DNA of 64,000 nucleotides from Bradyrhizobium guangxiense. GTDB lineage: Bacteria; Pseudomonadota; Alphaproteobacteria; Rhizobiales; Xanthobacteraceae. A model generated the notes under the pieces. That model saw only the letters and a list, made by a program, of their open reading frames with translations, ran no database searches and was not told where the DNA came from. The DNA lies in NCBI RefSeq assembly GCF_004114915.1, contig NZ_CP022219.1, positions 6,974,501 through 7,038,500 of the forward strand. The letters are read 5' to 3'. The translations under genes and the position numbers were made by a program. Positions 1-8,830 of this stretch are shown in pieces; the first letter of the stretch is position 1, and each line of letters begins with the position of its first letter.

Positions 1-2106
1 CAGAACGCGCGACAATTCCTCGATCGAATAAGGTTTTTGCACGAGATCGAATCCGGCAACGCCCTCTTGCGACAGGGCCTGGCTGTAGCCCGTGGTCAGC
101 ACGACGGGGACGTCGATGCTACGGTCGCGGATGGCCTGCGCCAGATCGAGCCCGGTCATATCAGGCATCACCACGTCGGAGAACACGACGTCGAAGCGAT
201 CGGCGTCCATGACGAGTTCGGCGAGTGCATCGTTGGCGTTGTCGACCAGCGTGATGCTGTAGCCGAGCTCGGTCAGTCCGTCGGCGGCGAAATTGGCGAG
301 CTCGATATTGTCCTCGACCAACAGCACCGACATGCCGCTGCCGGCGATCGCCGGCGCTGTGTTCGGCGCCTGGCGCTGCGGCAGCAGCTCCGGCGGCACG
401 CGCGGCAGATAGAGCGAGAAGGTGCTGCCATGCCCGACTTCGCTGGTCACCGTCACCTCGCCGCCGGATTGCCGGGCGAAGCCGAACACCTGGGACAGGC
501 CGAGGCCGGTGCCCTGGCCGACCTGTTTGGTGGTGAAGAACGGCTCGAAGATGCGCCCCAATCGGGCAGCCGGAATGCCGATGCCGGTGTCGCTGACGGT
601 CACGCTGACGAAGCCATGATCTGCCGAGGTCTGGTGGCCCGAGACGCCGGCCAGCGTCTCCGGGACGGTCGTCGCGGGCTCGACCTTGAAGGTGATCCTG
701 CCCTTGCCCTGCATGGCGTCTCGCGCATTGGTCGCCATGTTGATCAGCGCCGTCTCGAACTGGCCGGCATCGGCGCGGACGAGGCAGGGCTCCGAGGGCA
801 GGCGCATAACGATCTCGATCGCCGGCCCCAGCAGGGGCGCAAGCATGTCGTGCAGCGACTGCATCCGTTCGCCGACGTCGAACACTTCGGGCTTGAGGGT
901 CTGACGCCGGGCAAAGGCGAGCAGCTGCGAGGTCAGCTTGGCGGCGCGGGCCACCGCGTCCGCAATGGCCGTGATGTAACGCTGGCGCCGCTCCTCCGTC
1001 AGCTGCGGCCGGTTCAACAGGTCGACCGAGGCGCGGATCACGGTCAGCAGATTGTTGAAATCATGCGCGCCCCCGCCGGTGAGCTGTCCGAGCGCCTCGA
1101 GGCGCTGGCTGTGCTTGAGTGCCTCCTCGGCCTCGCGCCGCTTGGCGGCCTCAGCCTGGAGGTGCTGGGTACGCCGGAACGCCAGCGCCAGCAGTAGAAA
1201 AAGCAGTGCCGTGGCGGGGATGCCGAACACCAGCTGCTGGCCAATGGTGGCGAACCAGCGCGCGCGGATCGCCGAGGTCTCCAGCCCGGCGCTGACATAG
1301 ATCGGGTATTCGGCGACGCGCCGGTAGCCGATGCGGCGCTCGATTCCGTCCGACGGCCAGGCGACGGTGATGAGGCCGCGCTCGGGGCGTGCCGCGATCT
1401 CCCGGCCGACCGGTCCGGTCGGATCAAGCCGCAGGTCGCGGTCGAGCCGTGGGAGATGCGTGAGCATCGCGCCGTCGGTGCGGCCCATCGCGAAGAAGCT
1501 GCCGGGATCGGGTCCGATTCTGGCGTAGAAGCTCTCGAAATATTCGGGCAGGACCGAAGCCTGGATCACGCCGATGAAGCGGCCGTCGTCGGAGTCGCGG
1601 CGGCGGCTGACCCCGAAGAAGCGGGCGCCCTGATAGGGCGGACGGGGCGTCAGCGCCGTACCGATGAAGGTGCCGATGGCCTGGTCGACATGGGCATAGA
1701 AATAGTCGCGGTCTGCGAAGCTCAGCTCCGGCGGTGGCGAGACGAGGCTGTTGACCAGCGCTTTCCCGTCAGCGTCGAAGATCCAGGCCGATTTCAGCTG
1801 CGGCAGCGAATCACTCAGCCGCTTCAGGCGGCGGTGCAGCGCCGGCTCGCGCGCGCGGATGGTGTCGTCGGACAGGCCGCGGGCCACCTCGTTGAGCTCG
1901 GCGAGGCTGCGATCGATGGTCTCGAACACCTTGAGCGCATGCTCATGCACGACGTCGAGCGTGCGCTCGATCTCCCGGTCGGCGACGTCCCTGGTCGAGG
2001 TGTAAGAGGTCGCGGCGGTGATCACGAACAGCGCAACCGGCAGCGCCAGGGATGCCGCCATCATCCACTGCAACAGTCTCAGCGAATTGCGTTGCGCCCT
2101 CTGCAC
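1..2106 (-). CDS. hybrid sensor histidine kinase with receiver domain (C-terminus cut by window edge)
   Basis: Reading the minus strand from a GTG at 2106 (GGACGGAG five bases upstream) gives an uninterrupted frame to the window edge. It has an N-terminal membrane helix (about residues 14-33), a periplasmic Cache-like sensor region (about 40-290), a second helix near 300-322, then a dimerisation H-box with GGGAHDFNNLLTV, a HATPase domain with the G1/G2 motifs DTGIGIP and GTGLGLS, and a C-terminal receiver domain whose phospho-acceptor lies in FSDVVMPD. The frame reaches KPYSIEEL at the edge, so only the last residues are missing. The H-box reads GGGAHD where GGVAHD is usual. No partner response regulator is in view, so the input signal and output are unknown. 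Confidence 0.88.
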   Translation of the reverse strand, partial: MQRAQRNSLRLLQWMMAASLALPVALFVITAATSYTSTRDVADREIERTLDVVHEHALKVFETIDRSLAELNEVARGLSDDTIRAREPALHRRLKRLSDSLPQLKSAWIFDADGKALVNSLVSPPPELSFADRDYFYAHVDQAIGTFIGTALTPRPPYQGARFFGVSRRRDSDDGRFIGVIQASVLPEYFESFYARIGPDPGSFFAMGRTDGAMLTHLPRLDRDLRLDPTGPVGREIAARPERGLITVAWPSDGIERRIGYRRVAEYPIYVSAGLETSAIRARWFATIGQQLVFGIPATALLFLLLALAFRRTQHLQAEAAKRREAEEALKHSQRLEALGQLTGGGAHDFNNLLTVIRASVDLLNRPQLTEERRQRYITAIADAVARAAKLTSQLLAFARRQTLKPEVFDVGERMQSLHDMLAPLLGPAIEIVMRLPSEPCLVRADAGQFETALINMATNARDAMQGKGRITFKVEPATTVPETLAGVSGHQTSADHGFVSVTVSDTGIGIPAARLGRIFEPFFTTKQVGQGTGLGLSQVFGFARQSGGEVTVTSEVGHGSTFSLYLPRVPPELLPQRQAPNTAPAIAGSGMSVLLVEDNIELANFAADGLTELGYSITLVDNANDALAELVMDADRFDVVFSDVVMPDMTGLDLAQAIRDRSIDVPVVLTTGYSQALSQEGVAGFDLVQKPYSIEELSRVL

Positions 2107-2486
2107 AGTCGCTCCGTCCCAGACCGAAACTTAGCTGAATTTCGTACCGGGAAGGAAGCAGCTTGTGGCAGTAACCAGTGGTTGTAATGTCATGGAGTCA
2201 AGTGCACCCGAAATATGAAGGATTTTGCTCGAATTCACGCAGAGCTTGGAATGTCCTGCTCGATTCAACCGCGGGTCCGGGCAGGCCTTGATTTCGCCGG
2301 CAGCAAAGGGACGTACGGGAACCGACTTCGAAATCCCGCAGACGCTGGTTTCTGACCGCAATAAAGTTGCAGCTTCACGCCTGCCGACTGCCGCCCCTCG
2401 CCTCTTCGGTCGAGGGCAGTAGATGCGCGTGCGGGTGTGGCGGGGAGCCGCCACACCCGTATCCATCGCACGACCGGGACAGGCGA
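2107..2486. other. intergenic region between GMC oxidoreductase and histidine kinase
   Basis: This 380-bp gap lies downstream of the GMC gene and upstream of the kinase, both on the minus strand. It holds a strong hairpin at 2433-2458 and presumably the kinase promoter. I found no convincing gene in it; the short frames here lack ribosome sites and family resemblance. Confidence 0.5.
2433..2458 (-). terminator. perfect hairpin downstream of GMC gene
   Basis: GGGTGTGGCGG pairs perfectly with CCGCCACACCC around a GGAG loop, about 28 bases past the stop codon of the GMC oxidoreductase. There is no T-run on the minus strand after it, so it may act as an RNA 3'-end stabiliser or a weak terminator rather than a classic intrinsic terminator. 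Confidence 0.4.
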
Positions 2487-4100
2487 TCAGATCTCGTGCT
2501 CCTCCCGCAGTGAGCGGGCCGCCTTCTCTCCGATGAGGACGCACGGCGCCATCGTGTTGCCCGTGGTGATCCGCGGCATCACCGAGCCGTCGGCAATGCG
2601 AAGCCGGTCGACACCGTAGACCCTCAGCTTGTTGTCGACCACGGACATTGCGTCGCGTCCCATCTTCGCCGAGCATGTCTGGTGCCAATAGGTCACCGCG
2701 GACTCGCGCACGAAGCGTTCCATCTCGGCGGCGCCGAGAGGACCGGGCATGGACTCGCGCGCCACCAATGGATCGAACGCTCTTGTATTGCCGAGCGAGC
2801 GGCAGAGGTCGACGCAGGCGATCGCCGTGTCCAGATCGTCAGGATGCGACAGCATGTTGGCTTCGATGCGCGGGGCTGCAAGCGGGTCGGCGTTTCGAAG
2901 CCTGACCCGGCCCCGGCTCTTCGGCAAGGCGAGACCTGCGAACATCGTCCAGCCATGGGCAGGCGCCCTGCCCGCCGTCTCGGGGCTCGGCACTGGAAAT
3001 TCGACCTGGCAGAACAGCAGGTCGGGAGATTCGAGCGCGGAATGGGATTTCCAGTACAACGTCGCCGCATTGCCGGTGTTGCGCGGCGCGATCGGTTCGC
3101 GGTACTCCCAAATGCATCCAAACGAGACGTGATCCTGCAGATTCTGGCCGACCCCCGGGAGGTGCTGGACCAGGGGTATATCAAACGCACGGAGCTCGTT
3201 CTCGTCGCCGATGCCGGAGCGCATCAACACGGCCGGCGTCTGGATCGCGCCGAGCGCGAGCACAACTTCCCGGGCCGCGCCGATCCGCAGGGGCCGGCCG
3301 TGACGTTCCACTGCGACGCCGACTGCCCTGCCGTGCTCGATCAGGATGCGAGAGACCTGTGTTCCGGTCAGCAGCGTGAGATTAGGCCGATCGAGAAAGG
3401 GATAGGTGTAGGCACGGAAGATGGAGTTGCGCCTGCCATTGCGGACGAGGATGTCCGTAATGGCGCACCCGCCTTCGCCTTCCATCATCTCGCCATTGGG
3501 GCTTTCGAAGGTCGGAATTCCGATCTCCTTCGCCGCGGCCAGCATCGCCAATGCGGCCGGCCCGGGATCCGGTGACGGCTGCACGAAGACCGGGCCACCG
3601 GTGCCGCGATGACGCGGATCGGGCGTGCCCTGCCAGTTCTCGATCTCCCGAAAAATCTGCGAGACCGAGTCGTAACCCCAGGTCTCATCACCGCTTTGTT
3701 CGGCAAAGAAGTCCCAGTCGCTGCGGTGACCGCGGGCCCACAGCATCACGTTGATGCTCGATCCACCGCCGACGACCTTGCCCATCGACATCGGAAGGGT
3801 GCGACCGTCTAGATGCGGATTGGGCTCGGCGACAAAGCCCCAATCGGTCGCGCTGCCGAGATTGCCGGGCCAAGCCGCCGGATCCATCACGGTCGGCACC
3901 TCGTCGCTGCCCCCCGCTTCGATCAGCAGGACCGTGACGGACGGATTTTCGGCGAGGCGGCGGGCGACCACCGAGCCAGAGCTGCCGGCGCCACAGACGA
4001 TGAAGTCGTAGCTGCGGCGCAGAGTCTCGGTGAGCTGGCGCTGGTTGGCAGAAGCGCGATCAGCGAACTCCGGCTGATCGGAAGGCAAGACGTCGTTCAT
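2487..4100 (-). CDS. GMC family FAD-dependent oxidoreductase (choline/alcohol dehydrogenase-like)
   Basis: A 537-residue flavoprotein of the glucose-methanol-choline family. It shows the FAD-binding GAGSSG at residues 37-42, GMC signature 1 (GGSSINVMLWARGH, about 112-125), signature 2 (GAIQTPAVLMRSGIG, about 284-298), and the C-terminal catalytic His of TYWHQTCSAKMG (about 473) with an Asn in GNTMAPC (about 515), the usual His/Asn pair. It probably oxidises an alcohol or polyol; the substrate cannot be read from sequence. The frame is open for another 107 codons upstream, but that extension is low-complexity and unlike the family, so I start at the ATG preceded by CTGGAG. It is divergent from the HTH-GAF regulator, which is its likely regulator (inference). 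Confidence 0.88.
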   Translation of the reverse strand: MNDVLPSDQPEFADRASANQRQLTETLRRSYDFIVCGAGSSGSVVARRLAENPSVTVLLIEAGGSDEVPTVMDPAAWPGNLGSATDWGFVAEPNPHLDGRTLPMSMGKVVGGGSSINVMLWARGHRSDWDFFAEQSGDETWGYDSVSQIFREIENWQGTPDPRHRGTGGPVFVQPSPDPGPAALAMLAAAKEIGIPTFESPNGEMMEGEGGCAITDILVRNGRRNSIFRAYTYPFLDRPNLTLLTGTQVSRILIEHGRAVGVAVERHGRPLRIGAAREVVLALGAIQTPAVLMRSGIGDENELRAFDIPLVQHLPGVGQNLQDHVSFGCIWEYREPIAPRNTGNAATLYWKSHSALESPDLLFCQVEFPVPSPETAGRAPAHGWTMFAGLALPKSRGRVRLRNADPLAAPRIEANMLSHPDDLDTAIACVDLCRSLGNTRAFDPLVARESMPGPLGAAEMERFVRESAVTYWHQTCSAKMGRDAMSVVDNKLRVYGVDRLRIADGSVMPRITTGNTMAPCVLIGEKAARSLREEHEI

Positions 4101-4305
4101 GAGATGACTCCAGGCAGTTGCGCGCGGCCGGAATGCGGGCTCCGGGCGGACGCGGGTGGGGAAAGGGGGAGCGGGTTGTCGGCCGTCACGCTGGACCGGA
4201 AAGGGCGAGCCACGGATCACCCCTTTCCCACAGCGGACGTGTCGTGGACTGCTTGATCGAGGCGCGGCTTCGCGTGGGCGAGGACGGAGGGTTGGGGTTT
4301 GGGCG

Positions 4306-4328
4306 TCAGGACATGGCTTGCTCCTTCT
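4306..4328 (-). promoter_or_regulatory. strong ribosome site with start-stop mini-ORF (ATG TCC TGA) in the GMC leader
   Basis: On the minus strand AGAAGGAG (4328-4321) is followed at the ideal six-base spacing by ATG (4314), one TCC codon and TGA. It is out of frame with the GMC gene about 200 bases downstream. It could be a regulatory mini-ORF, the relic of a lost gene start, or chance. Confidence 0.35.
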
Positions 4329-4379
4329 GAAGGGATGGGAATGAGTGCTGCGCATCTGCCAAACAGCGCGCAGCCACTC

Positions 4380-4424
4380 TATCATATTTATCAAATCTAT
4401 CACTATCATCAAATTTATCAAAAT
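4380..4424. repeat. five tandem 9-bp direct repeats (iteron-like operator)
   Basis: The five units are TATCATATT, TATCAAATC, TATCACTAT, CATCAAATT and TATCAAAAT, head to tail with an exact 9-bp period and consensus TATCAAATT. The block is markedly AT-rich compared with its GC-rich surroundings. It sits 98 bp upstream of a regulator whose HTH belongs to the MerR-like/excisionase (BldC) class, which makes it a plausible operator for that protein. Confidence 0.75.
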
Positions 4425-4439
4425 AGGACGAACATCCCC

Positions 4440-4468
4440 TTGTCAACGGGGCTGGGCGCACGACATTG
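4440..4468 (+). promoter_or_regulatory. candidate promoter of the HTH-GAF regulator
   Basis: TTGTCA (4440-4445) and ACATTG (4463-4468) are 17 bp apart and directly follow the 9-bp repeat array. The -10 match is poor, so this is a suggestion only. Confidence 0.3.
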
Positions 4469-4521
4469 TGAGGTCGGGGACAGGCGCGGCCGGCAAATGG
4501 TCGCGGGGAAAGATGGGCTCG

Positions 4522-5658
4522 ATGGACAAGGACATCCTGACGACAGCGGAGGCTGCCAAGATCCTGGGGGTCTCGATCCGCACCGCGCAGCTTCTGATCG
4601 AAGGCGGGACAATCCCCTCCTGGAAAACTCCGGGCGGTCACCGACGCGTCTATCGCCGCGACGTGCTCGCGCAGATCACCGGCCCGGCTCAGACGATGAC
4701 CGCTTCTGCGCGGGTGATCGTGATTGCGCGTCCGGAACGCATAGCCGACTACGAAGCGGCGCTCGCGAAGATCGAATACTGTGTCGTCGAGCGCTACGCC
4801 GACGTCTATGCAGCGCTGCTTGCGATCGGCTCCCGGCTCCCGGCGGCCATCGTCATCGAAGACGAACCTTCGGGTTCTGGCAGGTTGACCCTGTTGGAGA
4901 GCTTGCGCTCCGATCCGGCCCTCGGAGGCACGCAGATTCTGGTTGTCGGTCGCGCGGCGGCCGACAACGGGATGACTAGGTTCATCGATGGATTATCCGC
5001 GCTGCCTGAGGCGGTCGAGGCCGCGATCCGAGGCGCCATCGAGCCTCCCGTCCCGTTCGAGACGCCGCCATCTTTTCCGTTTCCGGCCAATGAGGGCCAG
5101 CGCCTTGTGGCGCTCGAACGCTCCGGCCTCGTCGACACGCCGCCGGAGGATGCCTTCGATCGTCTGACCTGGTTGGCGGCACGCAGCCTCGACACTCCCG
5201 TCGCACTGCTGACGCTGCTCACCCCGACCCAGCAATGGTTCAAATCGCGCTACGGCCTCGACATGGTCGATACGCCGCGCGGCTGGGCGTTCTGCAACTA
5301 CACCATCCTGCAGAAGGACATCATGGTCGCGGAGAACCTCGCGACCGATCCGCGCTTCGCCGAAAATCCGGCCGTGTCGGGAGAGCTCGGGTTTCGGTTC
5401 TACGCCGGCTGTCCGGTGGTGGATCCCGATGGCTTCACGCTCGGCTCGCTCTGCGTGATCGACACCAGGCCTCGCACGCTCGACGACACCCAGAAGCAGA
5501 TTCTCGCCAGTCTCGCCGCACTCGCTTCGGACGAGATCAAGCTGCGCGTGACCGACCGCCAATTGCGCCGGGCGGCCGAGCCCGGGACTGCGAAGGCAAG
5601 CGCGCCGGCCCGGTCTGTCAAGAAGCGCGACCCCGAGCAACGGCAGGGCACGGCGTGA
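4522..5658 (+). CDS. BldC/MerR-like HTH regulator with pseudo-receiver region and GAF domain
   Basis: A 378-residue three-part protein. Residues about 5-50 are a single MerR-like/excisionase HTH (TTAEAAKILGVS, then WKTPGGHRRVYRRD, the wing typical of BldC-type domains). Residues about 62-170 look like a receiver fold without an obvious phospho-acceptor (ARVIVIARPER, then AAIVIEDEP, then TQILVVG). Residues about 190-350 form a GAF domain of the kind seen in signalling proteins (AFCNYTI, LGSLCVIDTRPRTL). I prefer the ATG at 4522, nine bases after GGGGAAAG; 4513 is an in-frame alternative. It is probably a ligand- or redox-sensing transcription factor acting on itself and the divergent GMC gene (inference). 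Confidence 0.75.
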   Translation: MDKDILTTAEAAKILGVSIRTAQLLIEGGTIPSWKTPGGHRRVYRRDVLAQITGPAQTMTASARVIVIARPERIADYEAALAKIEYCVVERYADVYAALLAIGSRLPAAIVIEDEPSGSGRLTLLESLRSDPALGGTQILVVGRAAADNGMTRFIDGLSALPEAVEAAIRGAIEPPVPFETPPSFPFPANEGQRLVALERSGLVDTPPEDAFDRLTWLAARSLDTPVALLTLLTPTQQWFKSRYGLDMVDTPRGWAFCNYTILQKDIMVAENLATDPRFAENPAVSGELGFRFYAGCPVVDPDGFTLGSLCVIDTRPRTLDDTQKQILASLAALASDEIKLRVTDRQLRRAAEPGTAKASAPARSVKKRDPEQRQGTA

Positions 5659-5688
5659 CACATCGCTGGCGTCACGCAACGCAGCTCG

Positions 5689-6471
5689 TCAGATCTGGCG
5701 CTCGACCATCTTGAGCTTGAGCTCGGCGATGGCTTCGGCCGGGTTCAGTCCCTTCGGACAGGCCTTGGCGCAGTTCATGATGGTGTGGCAGCGATAGAGC
5801 CGGAACGGATCCTCGAGATTGTCGAGCCGCTCGCCGGTCGCCTCGTCGCGCGAATCGGACACCCAGCGGTTGGCCTGGAGCAGCGCGGCGGGACCGAGAT
5901 AGCGCTCGCTGTTCCACCAATAGCTCGGGCACGAGGTCGAGCAGCAGGCGCACAGGATGCATTCGTAGAGGCCGTCGAGCTTCTCGCGGTCCTCGTGGGT
6001 CTGGCGCCATTCCTTCTGCGGCGTCGGCGAGGTCGTCTTCAGCCACGGCTCGACCGAGGCGTATTGCGCGTAGAAGTTGGTCAGGTCGGGGACGAGGTCC
6101 TTCACGACCGGCTGGGGCGGCAGCGGATTGACCTTCACCGCGCCGTCCTTCACGTCGTGCATCGAGCGGGTGCAGGCGAGCGTGTTCTGGCCGTCGATGT
6201 TCATGGCGCAGGAGCCGCAGACGCCTTCACGGCAAGAGCGGCGGAAGGTCAGCGACGGGTCGATGTGGTTCTTGATCCAGATCAGGCCGTCCAGCACCAT
6301 CGGACCGCAATCATTGGTGTCGACGTAATAGGTGTCGACGCTCGGATTCTTGCCGTCGTCCGGATTCCAGCGATAGACCTTGAACTCGCGAACCTCTGTC
6401 GCGCCCGCGGGCTTCGGCCAGGTCTTGCCGCCAGTGATCTTCGAGTTCTTCGGAAGTGCGAATTCAACCAT
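5689..6471 (-). CDS. sdhB: succinate dehydrogenase iron-sulfur subunit
   Basis: This 260-residue protein carries electrons from the flavoprotein to ubiquinone in complex II. The N-terminal ferredoxin part holds the 2Fe-2S ligands in [15 protein letters not shown], and the C-terminal part holds the 4Fe-4S and 3Fe-4S ligand groups [16 protein letters not shown] and [17 protein letters not shown]. Length and motifs are full and normal. It is the last gene of sdhCDAB; about 100 bp with a palindromic repeat separates it from sdhA, unlike the tight spacing of the other three genes. Confidence 0.97.
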   Translation of the reverse strand: MVEFALPKNSKITGGKTWPKPAGATEVREFKVYRWNPDDGKNPSVDTYYVDTNDCGPMVLDGLIWIKNHIDPSLTFRRSCREGVCGSCAMNIDGQNTLACTRSMHDVKDGAVKVNPLPPQPVVKDLVPDLTNFYAQYASVEPWLKTTSPTPQKEWRQTHEDREKLDGLYECILCACCSTSCPSYWWNSERYLGPAALLQANRWVSDSRDEATGERLDNLEDPFRLYRCHTIMNCAKACPKGLNPAEAIAELKLKMVERQI

Positions 6472-6494
6472 TAGTCCTGCCTCTGGTTTCTTCC

Positions 6495-6563
6495 GTCATG
6501 CGCGGGCTTGACCCGCGCATCCATCTTTAAAGGATGGATTGCCGGGTCGAGCCCGGCAATGAC
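6495..6563. repeat. family A palindromic intergenic repeat inside the sdh operon
   Basis: GTCAT at one end and ATGAC at the other bound two hairpin arms (GCGCGGGCTTGACCCGCGC and TTGCCGGGTCGAGCCCGGCAA). It fills the gap between sdhA and sdhB. The arms could fold in the mRNA and change the ratio of upstream to downstream gene expression. Confidence 0.75.
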
Positions 6564-6571
6564 AGCAATGA

Positions 6572-8422
6572 TCAATACACACGCGCCTTCGGCGGGATGT
6601 ACTGCACGTCGTTGGTCATGGTGTAGTCGTGAACCGGGCGGTACTCGATCTTGACCTTGCCGGCATCGTCCAGCCAGGCCAGCGTGTGCTTCATCCAGTT
6701 CTTGTCGTCGCGCTCGGAGAAGTCCTCGCGGGCATGCGCGCCGCGGCTCTCGGTGCGGTTCGCGGCCGAGTTCATCGTCACCACCGCCTGCGAGATCAGA
6801 TTGTCGAACTCGAGCGTCTCGACGAGGTCCGAATTCCACACCAGCGAGCGGTCGGACACGGCGATGTCGGTGATGCCGCTGTGGACCTTCGCGATCAGGT
6901 TCTGGCCTTCGCTGAGGACTTCGCCGGTGCGGAACACCGCGCAATTGTTCTGCATCACGTGCTGCATGCCTTCGCGCAGTTTTGCGGTCGGCGTGCCGCC
7001 CGAGGCGTAGCGGTAATGGTCGAGCCGGCCGAGCGCCATCTCGGCCGAGTTCGCCGGCAGCTCGGGCTGCTTGGCATTGGGCGTCAGCTTCTCGGCGAGG
7101 CGCAGCGCGGCCGCGCGGCCGAACACCACGAGATCGATCAGCGAGTTGGAGCCGAGGCGGTTGGCGCCGTGCACGGAGACGCAGGCCGCTTCGCCGATCG
7201 CCATCAGGCCGGGGATCACCGCGTTGTCGTCGCCGTCCTTCTTGGTCAGCACCTCGCCGTGATAGTTGGTGGGGATGCCGCCCATGTTGTAGTGCACGGT
7301 CGGCACGATCGGGATCGGCTCCCGCGTCACGTCGACATTGGCGAAGATCTTTGCGGATTCGGAGATGCCCGGCAGGCGCTCGGCCAGCACCGCGGGATCG
7401 AGATGGTCGAGATGAAGGAAGATGTGGTCCTTCTTCTTGCCGACGCCGCGTCCCTCGCGGATCTCGATGGTCATCGCGCGCGATACGACATCGCGCGAAG
7501 CAAGGTCCTTGGCTGACGGCGCGTAGCGCTCCATGAAGCGCTCGCCCTCGGAGTTGACGAGATAGCCGCCTTCGCCGCGCGCGCCCTCGGTGACGAGACA
7601 GCCCGAGCCGTAGATGCCGGTCGGGTGGAACTGGACGAACTCCATGTCCTGCAAGGGCAGGCCGGCGCGCAGCACCATGCCGCCGCCGTCGCCGGTGCAG
7701 GTATGCGCCGAGGTACAGGAGGCGTAGGCACGGCCGTAGCCGCCGGTGGCGAGGATCACGGTCTGGGCGCGGAAGCGGTGCAGCGTGCCGTCGTCGAGCT
7801 TGAGCGCGATGACGCCGCGGCAGGTGCCCTGGTCGTCCATGATCAGGTCGATGGCGAAGAACTCGATGAAGAACTCTGCCGCGTGGCGCAGCGACTGGCC
7901 GTACATCGTGTGCAGCATGGCGTGGCCGGTGCGGTCGGCGGCGGCGCAGGTGCGTTGCGCCTGGCCCTTGCCGTAATCCATGGTCATGCCGCCGAACGGG
8001 CGCTGGTAGATCTTGCCGTCCTCGGTGCGCGAGAACGGCACGCCCCAATGCTCGAGCTCGTAGACCGCGTCGGGCGCGTTGCGCACCATGTATTCGATCG
8101 CGTCCTGGTCGCCGAGCCAGTCCGACCCCTTCACGGTGTCGTACATGTGCCAGCGCCAGTCGTCCTTGTGCATGTTGCCGAGCGAGGCCGAGATGCCGCC
8201 CTGTGCCGCGACCGTGTGCGAGCGGGTCGGGAACACCTTGGTGATGCAGGCCGTCTTCAGGCCGGCCTCGCTGCAGCCGACCACCGCGCGCAGGCCCGCG
8301 CCGCCGGCGCCGACCACGACGACGTCATAGGTGTGGTCTTCGATCGGATAGGCTTTGCCGTTGGTGGCGGGAGCGCCGTTGCCCGAGCCATTCGTTGTGG
8401 TGGCCGATGTTCCGGTAACCAT
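6572..8422 (-). CDS. sdhA: succinate dehydrogenase flavoprotein subunit
   Basis: The 616-residue catalytic subunit of complex II, which oxidises succinate to fumarate with covalently bound FAD. The FAD-binding [10 protein letters not shown] is near residue 38, the flavinylation His lies in [10 protein letters not shown] (about 67-76), and the active-site region [20 protein letters not shown] is near 250. A Ser/Thr/Gly-rich N-terminal tail of about 25 residues precedes the core. The start at 8422 is three bases past the sdhD stop, so translation is probably coupled. Confidence 0.97.
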   Translation of the reverse strand: MVTGTSATTTNGSGNGAPATNGKAYPIEDHTYDVVVVGAGGAGLRAVVGCSEAGLKTACITKVFPTRSHTVAAQGGISASLGNMHKDDWRWHMYDTVKGSDWLGDQDAIEYMVRNAPDAVYELEHWGVPFSRTEDGKIYQRPFGGMTMDYGKGQAQRTCAAADRTGHAMLHTMYGQSLRHAAEFFIEFFAIDLIMDDQGTCRGVIALKLDDGTLHRFRAQTVILATGGYGRAYASCTSAHTCTGDGGGMVLRAGLPLQDMEFVQFHPTGIYGSGCLVTEGARGEGGYLVNSEGERFMERYAPSAKDLASRDVVSRAMTIEIREGRGVGKKKDHIFLHLDHLDPAVLAERLPGISESAKIFANVDVTREPIPIVPTVHYNMGGIPTNYHGEVLTKKDGDDNAVIPGLMAIGEAACVSVHGANRLGSNSLIDLVVFGRAAALRLAEKLTPNAKQPELPANSAEMALGRLDHYRYASGGTPTAKLREGMQHVMQNNCAVFRTGEVLSEGQNLIAKVHSGITDIAVSDRSLVWNSDLVETLEFDNLISQAVVTMNSAANRTESRGAHAREDFSERDDKNWMKHTLAWLDDAGKVKIEYRPVHDYTMTNDVQYIPPKARVY

Positions 8423-8425
8423 GGG

Positions 8426-8830
8426 TTACACTCCGGAGGAAAGTTTCAGGATCGCGTAGGTCGAGGCCAGTGCCACGGCGATCGAGAAGAAGTTGTTGAG
8501 CATGATCGCGGTAAGCTTCAGCTTCTCGTTATGGACGTAGTCCTCGATCACCACCTGCATGCCGATCTTCATGTGCCAGGCGCTGGCGAAGATGAAGAGC
8601 AGCAGGATCACCGCGATCGGCAGCGAGCCGAGGATCTGCGCCGCGCCGGCCTGATTGCGGCCGAGCAGCATCATCACGATCACGATCACGGGAATCATCA
8701 GCAGCGTCATCGCGACGCCGGTGATGCGCTGGCGCCAGAAATCGGACGTGCCGGAATGCGCCGCGCCGAGATTGCGGACGCGGCCGAGCGGCGTGCGCAT
8801 GCTGCGCTTGGAGCTGTCGGTCGCGCTCAT
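8426..8830 (-). CDS. sdhD: succinate dehydrogenase hydrophobic membrane anchor subunit
   Basis: A 134-residue membrane protein with three predicted helices (about residues 37-58, 66-86 and 106-128). It anchors SdhAB and, with SdhC, binds quinone and haem b. HMKIGMQVVIEDYVHNEK, with the His and Asp-Tyr characteristic of SdhD, is near residues 86-103. Its ATG overlaps the sdhC stop as ATGA. Confidence 0.93.
   Translation of the reverse strand: MSATDSSKRSMRTPLGRVRNLGAAHSGTSDFWRQRITGVAMTLLMIPVIVIVMMLLGRNQAGAAQILGSLPIAVILLLFIFASAWHMKIGMQVVIEDYVHNEKLKLTAIMLNNFFSIAVALASTYAILKLSSGV

Larger units (their letters stand above)
4101..4521. other. divergent control region between GMC oxidoreductase and HTH-GAF regulator
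   Basis: This 421-bp region lies between two divergent genes. It contains an AT-rich block of five 9-bp direct repeats (4380-4424), a possible plus-strand promoter just downstream (4440-4468), and a minus-strand ribosome site followed by ATG-TCC-TGA at 4306-4328. On the minus strand the repeat block also carries promoter-like TTGATG and TAAATA hexamers 16 bp apart, so the repeats may overlap the GMC promoter. The long 5' leader of the GMC transcript (over 200 bases) is unexplained. Confidence 0.6.

Noticed and set aside
37..1197. Long open frame on the plus strand opposite the histidine kinase
   Set aside because: It is a shadow of the minus-strand kinase, whose H-box, ATPase and receiver motifs are all intact; the plus frame has no family resemblance.
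4101..4421. N-terminal extension of 107 codons on the GMC oxidoreductase
   Set aside because: It would translate the iteron block and a low-complexity region; homology to the family begins after the ATG at 4100, which has a ribosome site.
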